Below, one piece after another: positions 16,757 through 24,496 of a stretch of DNA of 64,000 bases. Under the pieces are notes generated by a model, which saw only the letters and a list, made by a program, of their open reading frames with translations, ran no database searches and had not been told where the DNA came from. The DNA comes from Ruminococcus sp. Marseille-P6503 (lineage in GTDB: Bacteria; Bacillota; Clostridia; Oscillospirales; Ruminococcaceae). The first letter of the stretch is position 1, and every line of letters begins with the position of its first letter. The stretch covers positions 1,227,263-1,291,262 of the forward strand of contig NZ_UWPB01000002.1 of the NCBI RefSeq assembly GCF_900604945.1, in the 5' to 3' direction. A program made the translations under genes and the position numbers.

Positions 16757-18763
16757 TCATCCTATAAAGACAGAACCTATCTGGTAGACCGCCAGCGCCG
16801 CGATATAAGCGACTGCGCATTGAAGAACCGCGCTCGCCAGCGCCCACTTTAAGCTTCCGGTTTCTTTTTTTATCGTAACGAAAGCGGAAATACAGGGCAT
16901 ATAGAGAAGGCAGAATACCATAAAGCTGAAAGCCGAAAGGGGAGTGAATACCGAGGATATCGCCCCTGATAACGCCGCCTCGTTCGGCGCGGAGTAAAGC
17001 ACCAGCATGGTGCTTACCACCGCCTCCTTGGCGACCAGGCCGGAAAGCAGCGACACTCCCGACTGCCAGTTCCCGAAGCCCAGCGGAGCAAATACCGGAG
17101 CGATGAAGGAGCCTATCCTGCCGAAAATGCTTGCTGAGCTGTCCTGAGTATACTCAAACGACGGTGTAAACGACTGTAACAGCCAGATAACCACCGACAT
17201 CGCGAATATAATGGTACCTGCTTTTATAAGAAAGCCTTTGCACTTGTCCCATGTGTTCTTAAGCACAGAGGACAGCATAGGAAGTCGGTACGTCGGAAGC
17301 TCCATAATAAAAGGCGCCTTGTTCGATTTGAAAACCGTCTTTTTCAGGATAAGACCTGTGATTATCGCAAGAGCAAAGCCTATTATGTACATTGAAAAAA
17401 CGACAAGCCCCTGATGAGCGGAGAAAAAAACTCCGGCAAACAGCGCGTAAACAGGAAGCTTCGCGCCGCAGGACATAAACGGAATAAGCAGTATCGTCGC
17501 GCGTCTTTCATTGACGTTTTCCTGGGTTCTGGTAGCCATGACCGCGGGGGTCGTGCAGCCGAAGCCCATAAGCATTGGTATGAAGCTTTTGCCCGAAAGC
17601 CCCAGCTTCCGCAGAAATCTGTCGGTTATAAACGCGGCTCTTGCCATATATCCGCTGTCCTCAAGCGCCGACAGACACAGGAAAAGTATACATATCTGAG
17701 GCAGAAAGGTAAGTATTCCTCCGACTCCTCCTATAATGCCGTCGGTAATCAGCGATACCGTCCATTGGGGAGCCTGAGCGTTCTCCATGAAATTCAGTAC
17801 GGCGGGGGACAGGACCTCGCTGAACAGCTTTTCTATCATATCCGATAAAAATGTGCCTATCGATCCGAACGTAAGAGCAAAAATGCAGCCCATTATCAGA
17901 ATGAATATAGGCAGAGCCAGAAAACGGTTTGTAACTATAAGATCTATCTTGTCCGACACGGTAAGCTTGTCGTCGCTTTTCCCCTTGACCACGCATTTGC
18001 GTGTAACGTCCTCAATGAAGCGGTAGCGGGCGTCGGCGAGCATTGTTTCACGATCCCCGTATTTCCCTGAGCTTTCATAGCTTTCGGCGATTTTTTCAAG
18101 CTTCGCCGCCTTTTGTTCGCTCAGCTCAAGCTCCTTTACAGCCCGTTCGTCCCCCTCCAGTACCTTTGAGGCGTAAAAGGAATAGGGAAGCGCTTTTGAC
18201 TCGTCGTATATCTCGGCAAAAACAGCGTTGAGCGCGTTCTGGGTTTTGTTGTCAAAGTTTATTTCCGGAGGAATAATGCCGTTGTCTATAACGTAGGATA
18301 TCTGCCGCGTTACCTCGTCAATGTTTTCGCCTCTTCTGGCGGATACGGGAACGATAGGCATTCCCATAAGCTTTGACAGGTAGCAGGTATCTATAGAACC
18401 GCCCTGCGCCGCTACGTCGTCCATCATGTTGATGACAAGAACCATCGGTATTCCGAGCTCTACCAGCTGAACGGTAAGGTAAAGGTTTCTTTCGATATTC
18501 GTGCCGTCGATTATGTTGATTATAGCCTGCGGCTTTTCTTTTATAATAAAGTCGCGGCTTACTATCTCCTCCATTGAATAGGGAGAAAGAGAGTAGATCC
18601 CGGGAAGATCGACGATCTCAAATCTTCCGTCCTTGGTCTGTCCCGTCTTTTTTTCAACGGTTACCCCCGCCCAGTTCCCGACGTATTGGTTTGAACCGGT
18701 GAGAGCGTTGAACAGCGTTGTTTTTCCGCAGTTCGGATTTCCTGCCAGAGCTACAGATATCAT
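16757..18763 (-). CDS. feoB: Ferrous iron transporter FeoB
   Basis: Main Fe2+ permease (668 aa). The N-terminal GTPase domain shows G1 GNPNCGKT (residues 8-15), the G2 region VGNWAGVTVE, G3 DLPG and G4 NMMD near residue 119. The membrane part has the Gate motifs with conserved Cys, e.g. LMGFGCTTPAVMATRT near 400 and IPFMSCGAKLPVY near 430. ATG at 18763 overlaps the feoA stop by four bases. At 668 aa it is of ordinary length with a complete C terminus. Confidence 0.95.
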   Translation of the reverse strand: MISVALAGNPNCGKTTLFNALTGSNQYVGNWAGVTVEKKTGQTKDGRFEIVDLPGIYSLSPYSMEEIVSRDFIIKEKPQAIINIIDGTNIERNLYLTVQLVELGIPMVLVINMMDDVAAQGGSIDTCYLSKLMGMPIVPVSARRGENIDEVTRQISYVIDNGIIPPEINFDNKTQNALNAVFAEIYDESKALPYSFYASKVLEGDERAVKELELSEQKAAKLEKIAESYESSGKYGDRETMLADARYRFIEDVTRKCVVKGKSDDKLTVSDKIDLIVTNRFLALPIFILIMGCIFALTFGSIGTFLSDMIEKLFSEVLSPAVLNFMENAQAPQWTVSLITDGIIGGVGGILTFLPQICILFLCLSALEDSGYMARAAFITDRFLRKLGLSGKSFIPMLMGFGCTTPAVMATRTQENVNERRATILLIPFMSCGAKLPVYALFAGVFFSAHQGLVVFSMYIIGFALAIITGLILKKTVFKSNKAPFIMELPTYRLPMLSSVLKNTWDKCKGFLIKAGTIIFAMSVVIWLLQSFTPSFEYTQDSSASIFGRIGSFIAPVFAPLGFGNWQSGVSLLSGLVAKEAVVSTMLVLYSAPNEAALSGAISSVFTPLSAFSFMVFCLLYMPCISAFVTIKKETGSLKWALASAVLQCAVAYIAALAVYQIGSVFIG

Positions 18764-19002
18764 GCTTCAGGCTCCTTACTTACTGTTATATTCTTGGCTT
18801 CTGAACGTCTTATGGAAAGCATATAGCCTCTGAGCTTTATTTCCAGAGGATCTCCGAGGGGAGCGATTTTATGAAGCCTGACTTTTACGCCGGGTGTTAT
18901 TCCCATATCTATCAGCCTGCGCTTCATAGCTCCCTGACACTTTATATTCGTCACGACCGCCTGTCCGCCGACAGAAAGATCGTTGAGTGTATATTCCTTC
19001 AT
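18760..19002 (-). CDS. feoA: Ferrous iron transport accessory protein FeoA
   Basis: Small SH3-like protein (80 aa) that supports FeoB at the cytoplasmic face. It has the family pattern LNDLSVGGQAVV, RRLIDMGITPGVKVRL and a C-terminal GYMLSIRRSEAKNI. First gene of feoA-feoB-Cys-rich protein; the stop overlaps the feoB start (ATGA). Confidence 0.93.
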   Translation of the reverse strand: MKEYTLNDLSVGGQAVVTNIKCQGAMKRRLIDMGITPGVKVRLHKIAPLGDPLEIKLRGYMLSIRRSEAKNITVSKEPEA

Positions 19003-19046
19003 TAAAACATTTCCTTTCAGATGGCAAGCTTTTCTGAAAAAATCAG

Positions 19047-19066
19047 AAGTTAACCTTTGCTAACTT
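19047..19066 (-). promoter_or_regulatory. Candidate iron-regulator operator of the feo operon
   Basis: Perfect dyad AAGTTA (19047-19052) and TAACTT (19061-19066), lying over the expected transcription start just downstream of the -10. It resembles boxes of DtxR/IdeR-type metal regulators (TTAGGTTA half sites) only loosely; the regulator is inferred. Confidence 0.4.
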
Positions 19067-19068
19067 TA

Positions 19069-19097
19069 ATTATAGCACAGTCTATGCGGAAAATCAA
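19069..19097 (-). promoter_or_regulatory. SigA promoter of feoA-feoB
   Basis: Minus-strand TTGATT (19097-19092), 17-base spacer, TATAAT (19074-19069), 66 bases before the feoA ATG. Confidence 0.7.
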
Positions 19098-19187
19098 TAA
19101 AATCCGCATAATTTTTTTGCGCGCGGAATAATTAGCTGATTAAATATATTCAGCGTTGAACCTATAAATTCAAAAACTTCTGAACGC

Positions 19188-19199
19188 TTAAACGTTTAA
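19188..19199. promoter_or_regulatory. LacI-type palindrome upstream of the first solute-binding protein gene
   Basis: Perfect 12-base palindrome TTAAACGTTTAA with a central CG, the form of LacI/GalR-family operators. It stands 49 bases before the -35 of the promoter at 19248 and shares its CGTTTA half with the spacer of that promoter and of the promoter at 20876. Confidence 0.4.
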
Positions 19200-19247
19200 C
19201 CAGTATAATATACAAATTTCAATAAAAGCTTCTGTATAAAATGTGCA

Positions 19248-19276
19248 TTGACAACGTTTACAAAAATGAATATAAT
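19248..19276 (+). promoter_or_regulatory. Consensus promoter of the first solute-binding protein gene
   Basis: TTGACA (19248-19253), 17-base spacer holding CGTTTACA (19255-19262), TATAAT (19271-19276). The same spacer octamer is at the same place in the promoter at 20876. Confidence 0.75.
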
Positions 19277-19331
19277 TATTTGTATATTAATTGTGGTTAG
19301 CTATTGACTGAAGAGAGGAAAGTGATTTTTT

Positions 19332-20732
19332 TTGACAGGTATAAAAAGAACGCTGGCGGTTATTGCCGCCCTTATGTCTGCCGCGGCTGCCGCCGGATGC
19401 GGATCAGGCGATTCAAGCTCGGCTGTTACGACGGTGCCCAAGGTTGAGGTAAACGATACTGATCTTATTGAAGCTATTCCCGACGACGCGCAGAAGGAGA
19501 TCCTGTGGATGGGTACATACGATCTTAATCCTGCCGAGGGAGCTGATAAGAGCGTAGAAATGACTTTATTTAACAATAAGGGCGGAACGGTCAAATTTTC
19601 ACAGGTAAGCGACGGTGAAAAATTTGATAAGCTGGCAAGCGCGATCATGTCCCAGAAGGACGTGCCGGATATTTTCAAATATGAATGGCTGGCGTTTCCT
19701 TCGCAGGTTCTTAAAGATATGTATCAGCCTGTGGATTCCATTGTTGATTTCAGCGATCCGCTCTGGGCTGACGTTGCCGAAACGGCAGATCAGTTTGTGC
19801 TTAACGGCAAGCATTATGTCGCTCCGATAAGCTTCTCGGTCGGAACCTTGTTTATGTACGACCACGCTCTCATTGAAAGCGAGGCGCTTGACGATCCTTA
19901 CGAGCTTTATGTAAACGGAGAGTGGAACTGGGATTCCTGGTACGATCTTATGACGACGTTCGTCGAGAACGCTCCGGCGGGAGTTCAGCGTTACGGAATA
20001 AACGGCTGGTTCCAGACTCAGGTTATACAGCAAACCGGAAAAACAATGGTTACCTATGACGGAGAAACCTTTGAGAGCAATCTTAACGATCCCGATATTG
20101 AGCGCGCTGAAAATCTGCTTTACGATCTGGGAAAAAATAATCTTGTATATACGGAATGGGGCGGAACGGCAAAGCAGGTCCTCAAGGACGGCGATATTCT
20201 GTTCTACTGCATGGGTCCGTGGGCTATGACGGGCAGAAACGGTCCTCAGGACGGCGACGACTGGAGAGTAGTTCCCGTTCCCAGCGATCCTAATACCGAC
20301 GAAAAATATATGACTTCCGATATGCTTGCGTATATGTGGGTCAAGGGCTCAACTGCCGACGAGGCTGTAAAGACCTGGTACGAATGCTGCCGTATCGCGC
20401 AGACCAGCGACGAATATCAGGCAAACGGAAAGGAAAAATTCCTCAATGCAAATCCCAACTGGACAGAGGAAATGTATAACGTGCTTCAGGAGGCTTCGTC
20501 AAGCGAATACAAGCAGGTGTTCGATTACGGCTACGGTATTTCGCCGGTAATGTCTCAGGATAACGCCAGCGAGGACGGCAACTGCATAACCAGAAAGCTG
20601 TATGAATTTACAAACAAGCAGGATGAAAACGGTCATCAGTATACATGGTCTGAGCTGAGAGAAGCTTATTCGGCTACGGTAAATACCGAGCTTGATAAAA
20701 TAAATCAGGCGGTAAAGGATTACAAGGGTTAA
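19332..20732 (+). CDS. Extracellular solute-binding lipoprotein
   Basis: Substrate-binding protein of an ABC importer, family 1 (sugar type), 466 aa. It has a lipoprotein signal: basic KR, a hydrophobic stretch, and the lipobox AAAAAGC with the lipid-bearing Cys near residue 23, followed by a Ser/Gly/Asp linker. Aromatic-rich body (DIFKYEWLAFPSQ, NGEWNWDSWYD, YMWVKGST) suggests a sugar or oligosaccharide ligand. TTG at 19332 is the only usable start after the in-frame TGA at 19323; the AGAGAGG site is 14 bases away, which is long. It is a clear paralogue of 20972-22390. No permease or ATPase genes adjoin, so the importer partners are elsewhere. Confidence 0.85.
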   Translation: MTGIKRTLAVIAALMSAAAAAGCGSGDSSSAVTTVPKVEVNDTDLIEAIPDDAQKEILWMGTYDLNPAEGADKSVEMTLFNNKGGTVKFSQVSDGEKFDKLASAIMSQKDVPDIFKYEWLAFPSQVLKDMYQPVDSIVDFSDPLWADVAETADQFVLNGKHYVAPISFSVGTLFMYDHALIESEALDDPYELYVNGEWNWDSWYDLMTTFVENAPAGVQRYGINGWFQTQVIQQTGKTMVTYDGETFESNLNDPDIERAENLLYDLGKNNLVYTEWGGTAKQVLKDGDILFYCMGPWAMTGRNGPQDGDDWRVVPVPSDPNTDEKYMTSDMLAYMWVKGSTADEAVKTWYECCRIAQTSDEYQANGKEKFLNANPNWTEEMYNVLQEASSSEYKQVFDYGYGISPVMSQDNASEDGNCITRKLYEFTNKQDENGHQYTWSELREAYSATVNTELDKINQAVKDYKG

Positions 20733-20788
20733 TGACAGGCTTATAAATGATTAAATAATGTATTGCTGATTTCTGAAATTTAAAGCGG

Positions 20789-20827
20789 CTCCGAAACGGA
20801 TTTTAGATACGGTTTCGGAGTTTTTTT
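20789..20827 (+). terminator. Terminator after the first solute-binding protein gene
   Basis: Arms CTCCGAAAC (20789-20797) and GTTTCGGAG (20812-20820) followed by seven T, so the two paralogues are separate transcripts. Confidence 0.85.
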
Positions 20828-20875
20828 GTGAGTATTGTACAATTTTTTTAATTAAATATTGTTTATAATCGTTAA

Positions 20876-20904
20876 TTGACATCGTTTACAGATGTTTGTA
20901 TAAT
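20876..20904 (+). promoter_or_regulatory. Consensus promoter of the second solute-binding protein gene
   Basis: TTGACA (20876-20881), 17-base spacer with CGTTTACA (20883-20890), TATAAT (20899-20904). The shared octamer suggests the same LacI-type regulator as the first paralogue. Confidence 0.75.
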
Positions 20905-20971
20905 ATAATTATGTAAAGAGATTTTATGGTTTTAACGAAAATATCACAGAAAATTAAGGAGGCTTTTCATT

Positions 20972-22390
20972 ATGAAAAACTATAAAAGAATGCTGGCTGG
21001 CGTTCTTGCGCTTGGAATGGTATTCGGCATGACAGCCTGCGGCAAGGACGATTCCTCTGTCAGCGACGACAGCTTTGAGGCTACCAATAACGTAGAAGTT
21101 GAGGCAAGCGATAAGGTCAGCGATATTCCAGAAGGCAGCGACGGAACGATAATTTATCTCGGTGAGGGAGATCTTAATCCTACAAAGAAAAATCCCGAAA
21201 AGAGCACCGAGCTTAACCTGTTTGAGCAGAAGGGCGGTTCGATAACCTTCCATCAGACGAGCAATGAGGACAGGTTTGACAATCTTGCAGCGGCGATCAC
21301 CGCGAATAAGGACGTTCCTGATATATTCAAGTATGAGTGGCTGGCTTTCCCGTCTCAGGTGGTTCGTGAAATGTATCAGCCTATCGACGATATCGTTGAT
21401 TTCAGTTCCGATCTGTGGAGCCCCGCAAAGGAAACCGCCGATCAGTTTATGCTGGGCGGAAAGCATTATGTTGCTCCTCTCGGATATCAGGCTTCTTCAA
21501 TGCTCTGCTACGACCGCGACATTATTGATTCAGAGGGACTTGAAGTTCCTTATGATCTGTATGTAAACGGAGAGTGGACGTGGTCCGCATGGAAGGATAT
21601 CATGTCGGAGTATGTAGGCAATGCTCCCGCCGACACTGAGCGTTACGGCGTAAACGGCTTTTTCAGAACTCATCTTGTTCAGCAGACCGGTAAGAATCTT
21701 GTAAATTACAATGCGGAAACGGAGCAGTTTGAAAGCAACCTCAAGGACGCGGACATTGAAAAGGGTCAGGATTTCCTGTATGACATGATGAAAGAAGGAC
21801 TTGTGCTTAACGGATGGATCGGCTCCGCGCGCGACTGCTTCAATCAGAACTGCCTGTTCTATGCAATGGGCGACTGGGCTTATTCCGGAACTTCCGGTCC
21901 TAAGGAGGGAGAGAACTGGGAGATCGTTCCTATTCCCGCGTACGATTCCAATCCTCAGAAAATAACGACTTCCGATATGACGGCATATATGTGGGTAAAG
22001 GGCTCTACCAAAAACGACGCTGTAAAGACCTGGTTTGAGTGCTGCCGCGTTGCAAATACCGATCCTCAGTATGAAGAAACAGCTAAAGCCAAGTTTATGG
22101 AAAACAATCCGTACTGGACTGATGAAATGTATGACGTTAAGATGGACGTCGTTTCGGACGATTATATGATGATTTTTGATTATGCGTTCGGCGTTTCCTC
22201 AACACTCGGCGACAGAAAGCAGTTTGACGGCAACCAGTGTCTTGTAGACTATCTGTATGCCGCGGCTTCTACACAGGACGAAGAGGGCAATCAGCCTACA
22301 TGGGCTTCTATTCGCGAGGAGTATTCGGCAACCGTTGATTCTGAGCTTAAGGATCTTAACTCCAGGCTTGAAGCGTTCAGCGCCGAATAA
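20972..22390 (+). CDS. Extracellular solute-binding lipoprotein, paralogue
   Basis: Sugar-type ABC importer binding protein (472 aa) with a canonical lipobox GMTAC (Cys near residue 23) after the signal MKNYKRMLAGVLALGMVFG. Shared blocks with the gene before it include DVPDIFKYEWLAFPSQV, KHYVAP, LYVNGEW, MWVKGST and the C-terminal EEYSATV. The central ligand-facing part (QASSMLCYDRD against FSVGTLFMYDH) differs, so ligands may differ. AAGGAGG precedes ATG at 20972. Own promoter and terminator; orphan with respect to permease genes. Confidence 0.88.
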   Translation: MKNYKRMLAGVLALGMVFGMTACGKDDSSVSDDSFEATNNVEVEASDKVSDIPEGSDGTIIYLGEGDLNPTKKNPEKSTELNLFEQKGGSITFHQTSNEDRFDNLAAAITANKDVPDIFKYEWLAFPSQVVREMYQPIDDIVDFSSDLWSPAKETADQFMLGGKHYVAPLGYQASSMLCYDRDIIDSEGLEVPYDLYVNGEWTWSAWKDIMSEYVGNAPADTERYGVNGFFRTHLVQQTGKNLVNYNAETEQFESNLKDADIEKGQDFLYDMMKEGLVLNGWIGSARDCFNQNCLFYAMGDWAYSGTSGPKEGENWEIVPIPAYDSNPQKITTSDMTAYMWVKGSTKNDAVKTWFECCRVANTDPQYEETAKAKFMENNPYWTDEMYDVKMDVVSDDYMMIFDYAFGVSSTLGDRKQFDGNQCLVDYLYAAASTQDEEGNQPTWASIREEYSATVDSELKDLNSRLEAFSAE

Positions 22391-22412
22391 GGATATAGGT
22401 ACATATGATAAT

Positions 22413-22449
22413 AAAATCCGTCTGAGTATTGAACTCGGACGGATTTTTT
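22413..22449 (+). terminator. Terminator after the second solute-binding protein gene
   Basis: Inverted repeat AAATCCGTC...GACGGATTT with an inner TGAG/CTCG pairing, followed by six T. The histidine kinase gene converges from the right. Confidence 0.85.
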
Positions 22450-22565
22450 CATACGGAAGTATATTTTCCGCCTGCTTTCCGTAAAGAGACAGAAAAGACT
22501 TTTTTGTATAAACAGGCGTTTTACACGGCTCCTACAGGAGATCCCTGTAAATAGGAGCTGTATGC

Positions 22566-23624
22566 TCAACGGGGCATATTAACCGGCAATTTCACAGTAA
22601 AAACGGTTTTTCCCGGCCGGCTGGACACGCCGATACTGCCGTTGTGCAGCTCGGCGATTTTCAGCGCGATGGAAAGTCCAAGACCGTTGCCCTCCGTTGC
22701 GCGGGAGCCGTCGCCCTGATAGAACTTCTGAAAAATACGCGCCTGATCTTCAGGACTGATTTCCGAGCCGGTATTGCTTATCTCAACCGTCAGACAATCC
22801 TGATGTTTTTGTATACCAATAGATATCTCGCCTTGTTCCGGCGTAAATTTAACTGCATTGTCCAGCAGGTTTATCCAAATCTGCTTTAACAGCTCCTCGT
22901 TGCCGGAAATCTCATATTCCTCAAAATCCGCCGTGATCTGAAGGTTTTTTCGGCTCCACTTTTTCTCCAGAAGAAGAACGCAGGTGCGAAGCTGTTCGGA
23001 AAGATTGTACCGTTCCACATCTGTCAGGATATTCTGATTTTCGATCTTTGTCATATTCAGCACGTTGGTGGCCATTGCCGCCAGACGGGAAGACTCTTCT
23101 TCAATGATCTTTAAATATTCCTTCTGCTGCTGGGCAGGCACATTGCCGCGGCTCAGCAGCTTGGCGAAGCCCAGAATGGATACAATAGGCGTTTTAAACT
23201 CATGGGAAAATCCGTTGACAAAATCCGAACGGAGCATTTCGGTGTTTTCCAGCTCCTCGGCCAGAAGATTAAAGCTTTCCGATAAGTTTTGACCAAGACG
23301 GGTGTCACCCAGATCAATACGTTCCTTGTAATTTCCCTGCGCAAGCTGTGACATACCCTCTACCAGCGTATGAACCGGGCGCAGCGGCAGCCGGCTGAAA
23401 AACAAAGAAATTATAGTGCTGACTGCAATACTCGCCAGTATGAAAACCAAAAGAGTAAGGGGGAAAAAACCTCTCTCCCTCATCAGAGGCGGTATCACTC
23501 CCGCCTGATACAGTATATATGCGCTTATACCGACGATAATCATGGTCACGACCAGAATGAAGAATATCATCAGGGTAAATAAAAGCCGGATCTGCCATTT
23601 AAAAGGTCTTTTTTTAAATCTCAT
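22566..23624 (-). CDS. Sensor histidine kinase
   Basis: Membrane sensor kinase (352 aa): two helices at about residues 13-38 and 52-75 with only a short outer loop between them, a HAMP linker (LPLRPVHTLVEGMSQLAQGNY), a dimerisation domain with the phospho-acceptor His in SHEFKTP near residue 143, and an ATPase domain with NLLDNAVKFTP, and GNGLGLSIALKIAELH. The tiny sensor region is like that of kinases that read envelope stress or antimicrobial peptides, often through an ABC transporter. ATG at 23624 overlaps the regulator stop by four bases. Probably controls the divergent ABC exporter. Confidence 0.92.
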   Translation of the reverse strand: MRFKKRPFKWQIRLLFTLMIFFILVVTMIIVGISAYILYQAGVIPPLMRERGFFPLTLLVFILASIAVSTIISLFFSRLPLRPVHTLVEGMSQLAQGNYKERIDLGDTRLGQNLSESFNLLAEELENTEMLRSDFVNGFSHEFKTPIVSILGFAKLLSRGNVPAQQQKEYLKIIEEESSRLAAMATNVLNMTKIENQNILTDVERYNLSEQLRTCVLLLEKKWSRKNLQITADFEEYEISGNEELLKQIWINLLDNAVKFTPEQGEISIGIQKHQDCLTVEISNTGSEISPEDQARIFQKFYQGDGSRATEGNGLGLSIALKIAELHNGSIGVSSRPGKTVFTVKLPVNMPR

Positions 23625-24295
23625 ACCTTTTTCACCGCCTTGTAGCCTATCCCTCTCACAGAAACGATCTCAAATTCCGGCCAGTCCGCAAACCGTTTGC
23701 GCAGCCGACCTATATGTACGGTCACCGTTTCCCAGCCCGTATCGCTTTCCATTCCCCAGATTTCGTCCATCAGCTGTATACGGGTGAAGATCTGACCGGG
23801 GTAGGAAAGCAGCTTATACAACAGCTGAAATTCCTTCTGCGGCAGCGTTTGGGTCTGCCCGTGGCCGGTGACGGAAAGGGAGGGATAATCAAGCGCTATA
23901 TCGCCGATGACTATTCTGTTTTCGCTGACGATCTGAGCGCGGCGAAGCAGCGCCTTGATACGCAGAAGCATTTCCTCCTCGTCCACGGGCTTTGTCATAT
24001 AGTCGTCAATTCCGACAAGAAATCCCTTTTTTCGGTCGGCTGCCAGCTGCTTGGCGGAAACCATCAGAATCGGCAGATCGTTCCGTCCGTTCCGGAGAAT
24101 TTTGGTGAATTCATAGCCGTCCATTTTAGGCATCATAATATCCAGCACCGCCAGATCTATATGCTCCCGGTCAAGTATTTCCAGCGCCTGCTCTCCGTTT
24201 TCCGCCTCGGAAACCTGATACGCTTCCGCTTCAAGCACCGCCCGCAGGAAGCGCCGGGTATTTTTATCGTCGTCTGCCACTAAAATATGTATCAT
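23621..24295 (-). CDS. Response regulator, OmpR/PhoB type
   Basis: 224-aa regulator: receiver domain with acidic pocket DDD (residues 7-9) and phospho-acceptor Asp in LAVLDIMMPKMDG near residue 51, conserved Lys in DDYMTKPVD near 102, and a C-terminal winged helix (LPQKEFQLLYKLLSYPGQ, TVTVHIGRLRKRF, VRGIGYKAV). Start ATG at 24295 (MIHILVADDD), with AGGTGAT just upstream. Transcribed away from the ABC exporter genes that it likely regulates. Confidence 0.92.
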   Translation of the reverse strand: MIHILVADDDKNTRRFLRAVLEAEAYQVSEAENGEQALEILDREHIDLAVLDIMMPKMDGYEFTKILRNGRNDLPILMVSAKQLAADRKKGFLVGIDDYMTKPVDEEEMLLRIKALLRRAQIVSENRIVIGDIALDYPSLSVTGHGQTQTLPQKEFQLLYKLLSYPGQIFTRIQLMDEIWGMESDTGWETVTVHIGRLRKRFADWPEFEIVSVRGIGYKAVKKV

Positions 24296-24417
24296 TACTA
24301 TCACCTGCCTGCAAGTATACTCTAGCATATTTGCTGATAAAAGTCAAGAAAAGCCGGAGATACAGCCGATCGGAAATCAAGGTCTTGAGCGGCGGTTTAT
24401 TTTACGAAAAATATCCG

Positions 24418-24453
24418 TCAGTTTCGTTTCAGTTTAGATTTCTCAGTTATACT
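24418..24453 (+). promoter_or_regulatory. Promoter region of the ABC exporter with TCAGTT repeats
   Basis: TATACT at 24448-24453 serves as -10, with a poor -35. Three direct copies of TCAGTT (24418, 24429, 24443) run up to it. Repeated half sites about one helical turn apart are what an OmpR-type regulator such as the divergent 23621-24295 product would bind; this is inference. Confidence 0.4.
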
Positions 24454-24496
24454 GACGTCAGATACAAAAAATATATAAAGAAAAGGAGTATATGCA

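Noticed and set aside
16550..16852. Plus-strand open frame opposite the Cys-rich protein and feoB end
   Set aside because: Ala-rich shadow of the minus-strand Cys/Arg codons; the minus-strand product has a clear family and operon context.
22525..22560. Terminator for the histidine kinase gene from the GGCTCCTA/TAGGAGC hairpin
   Set aside because: The stem is real but no T run follows on the minus strand, so termination is not supported.
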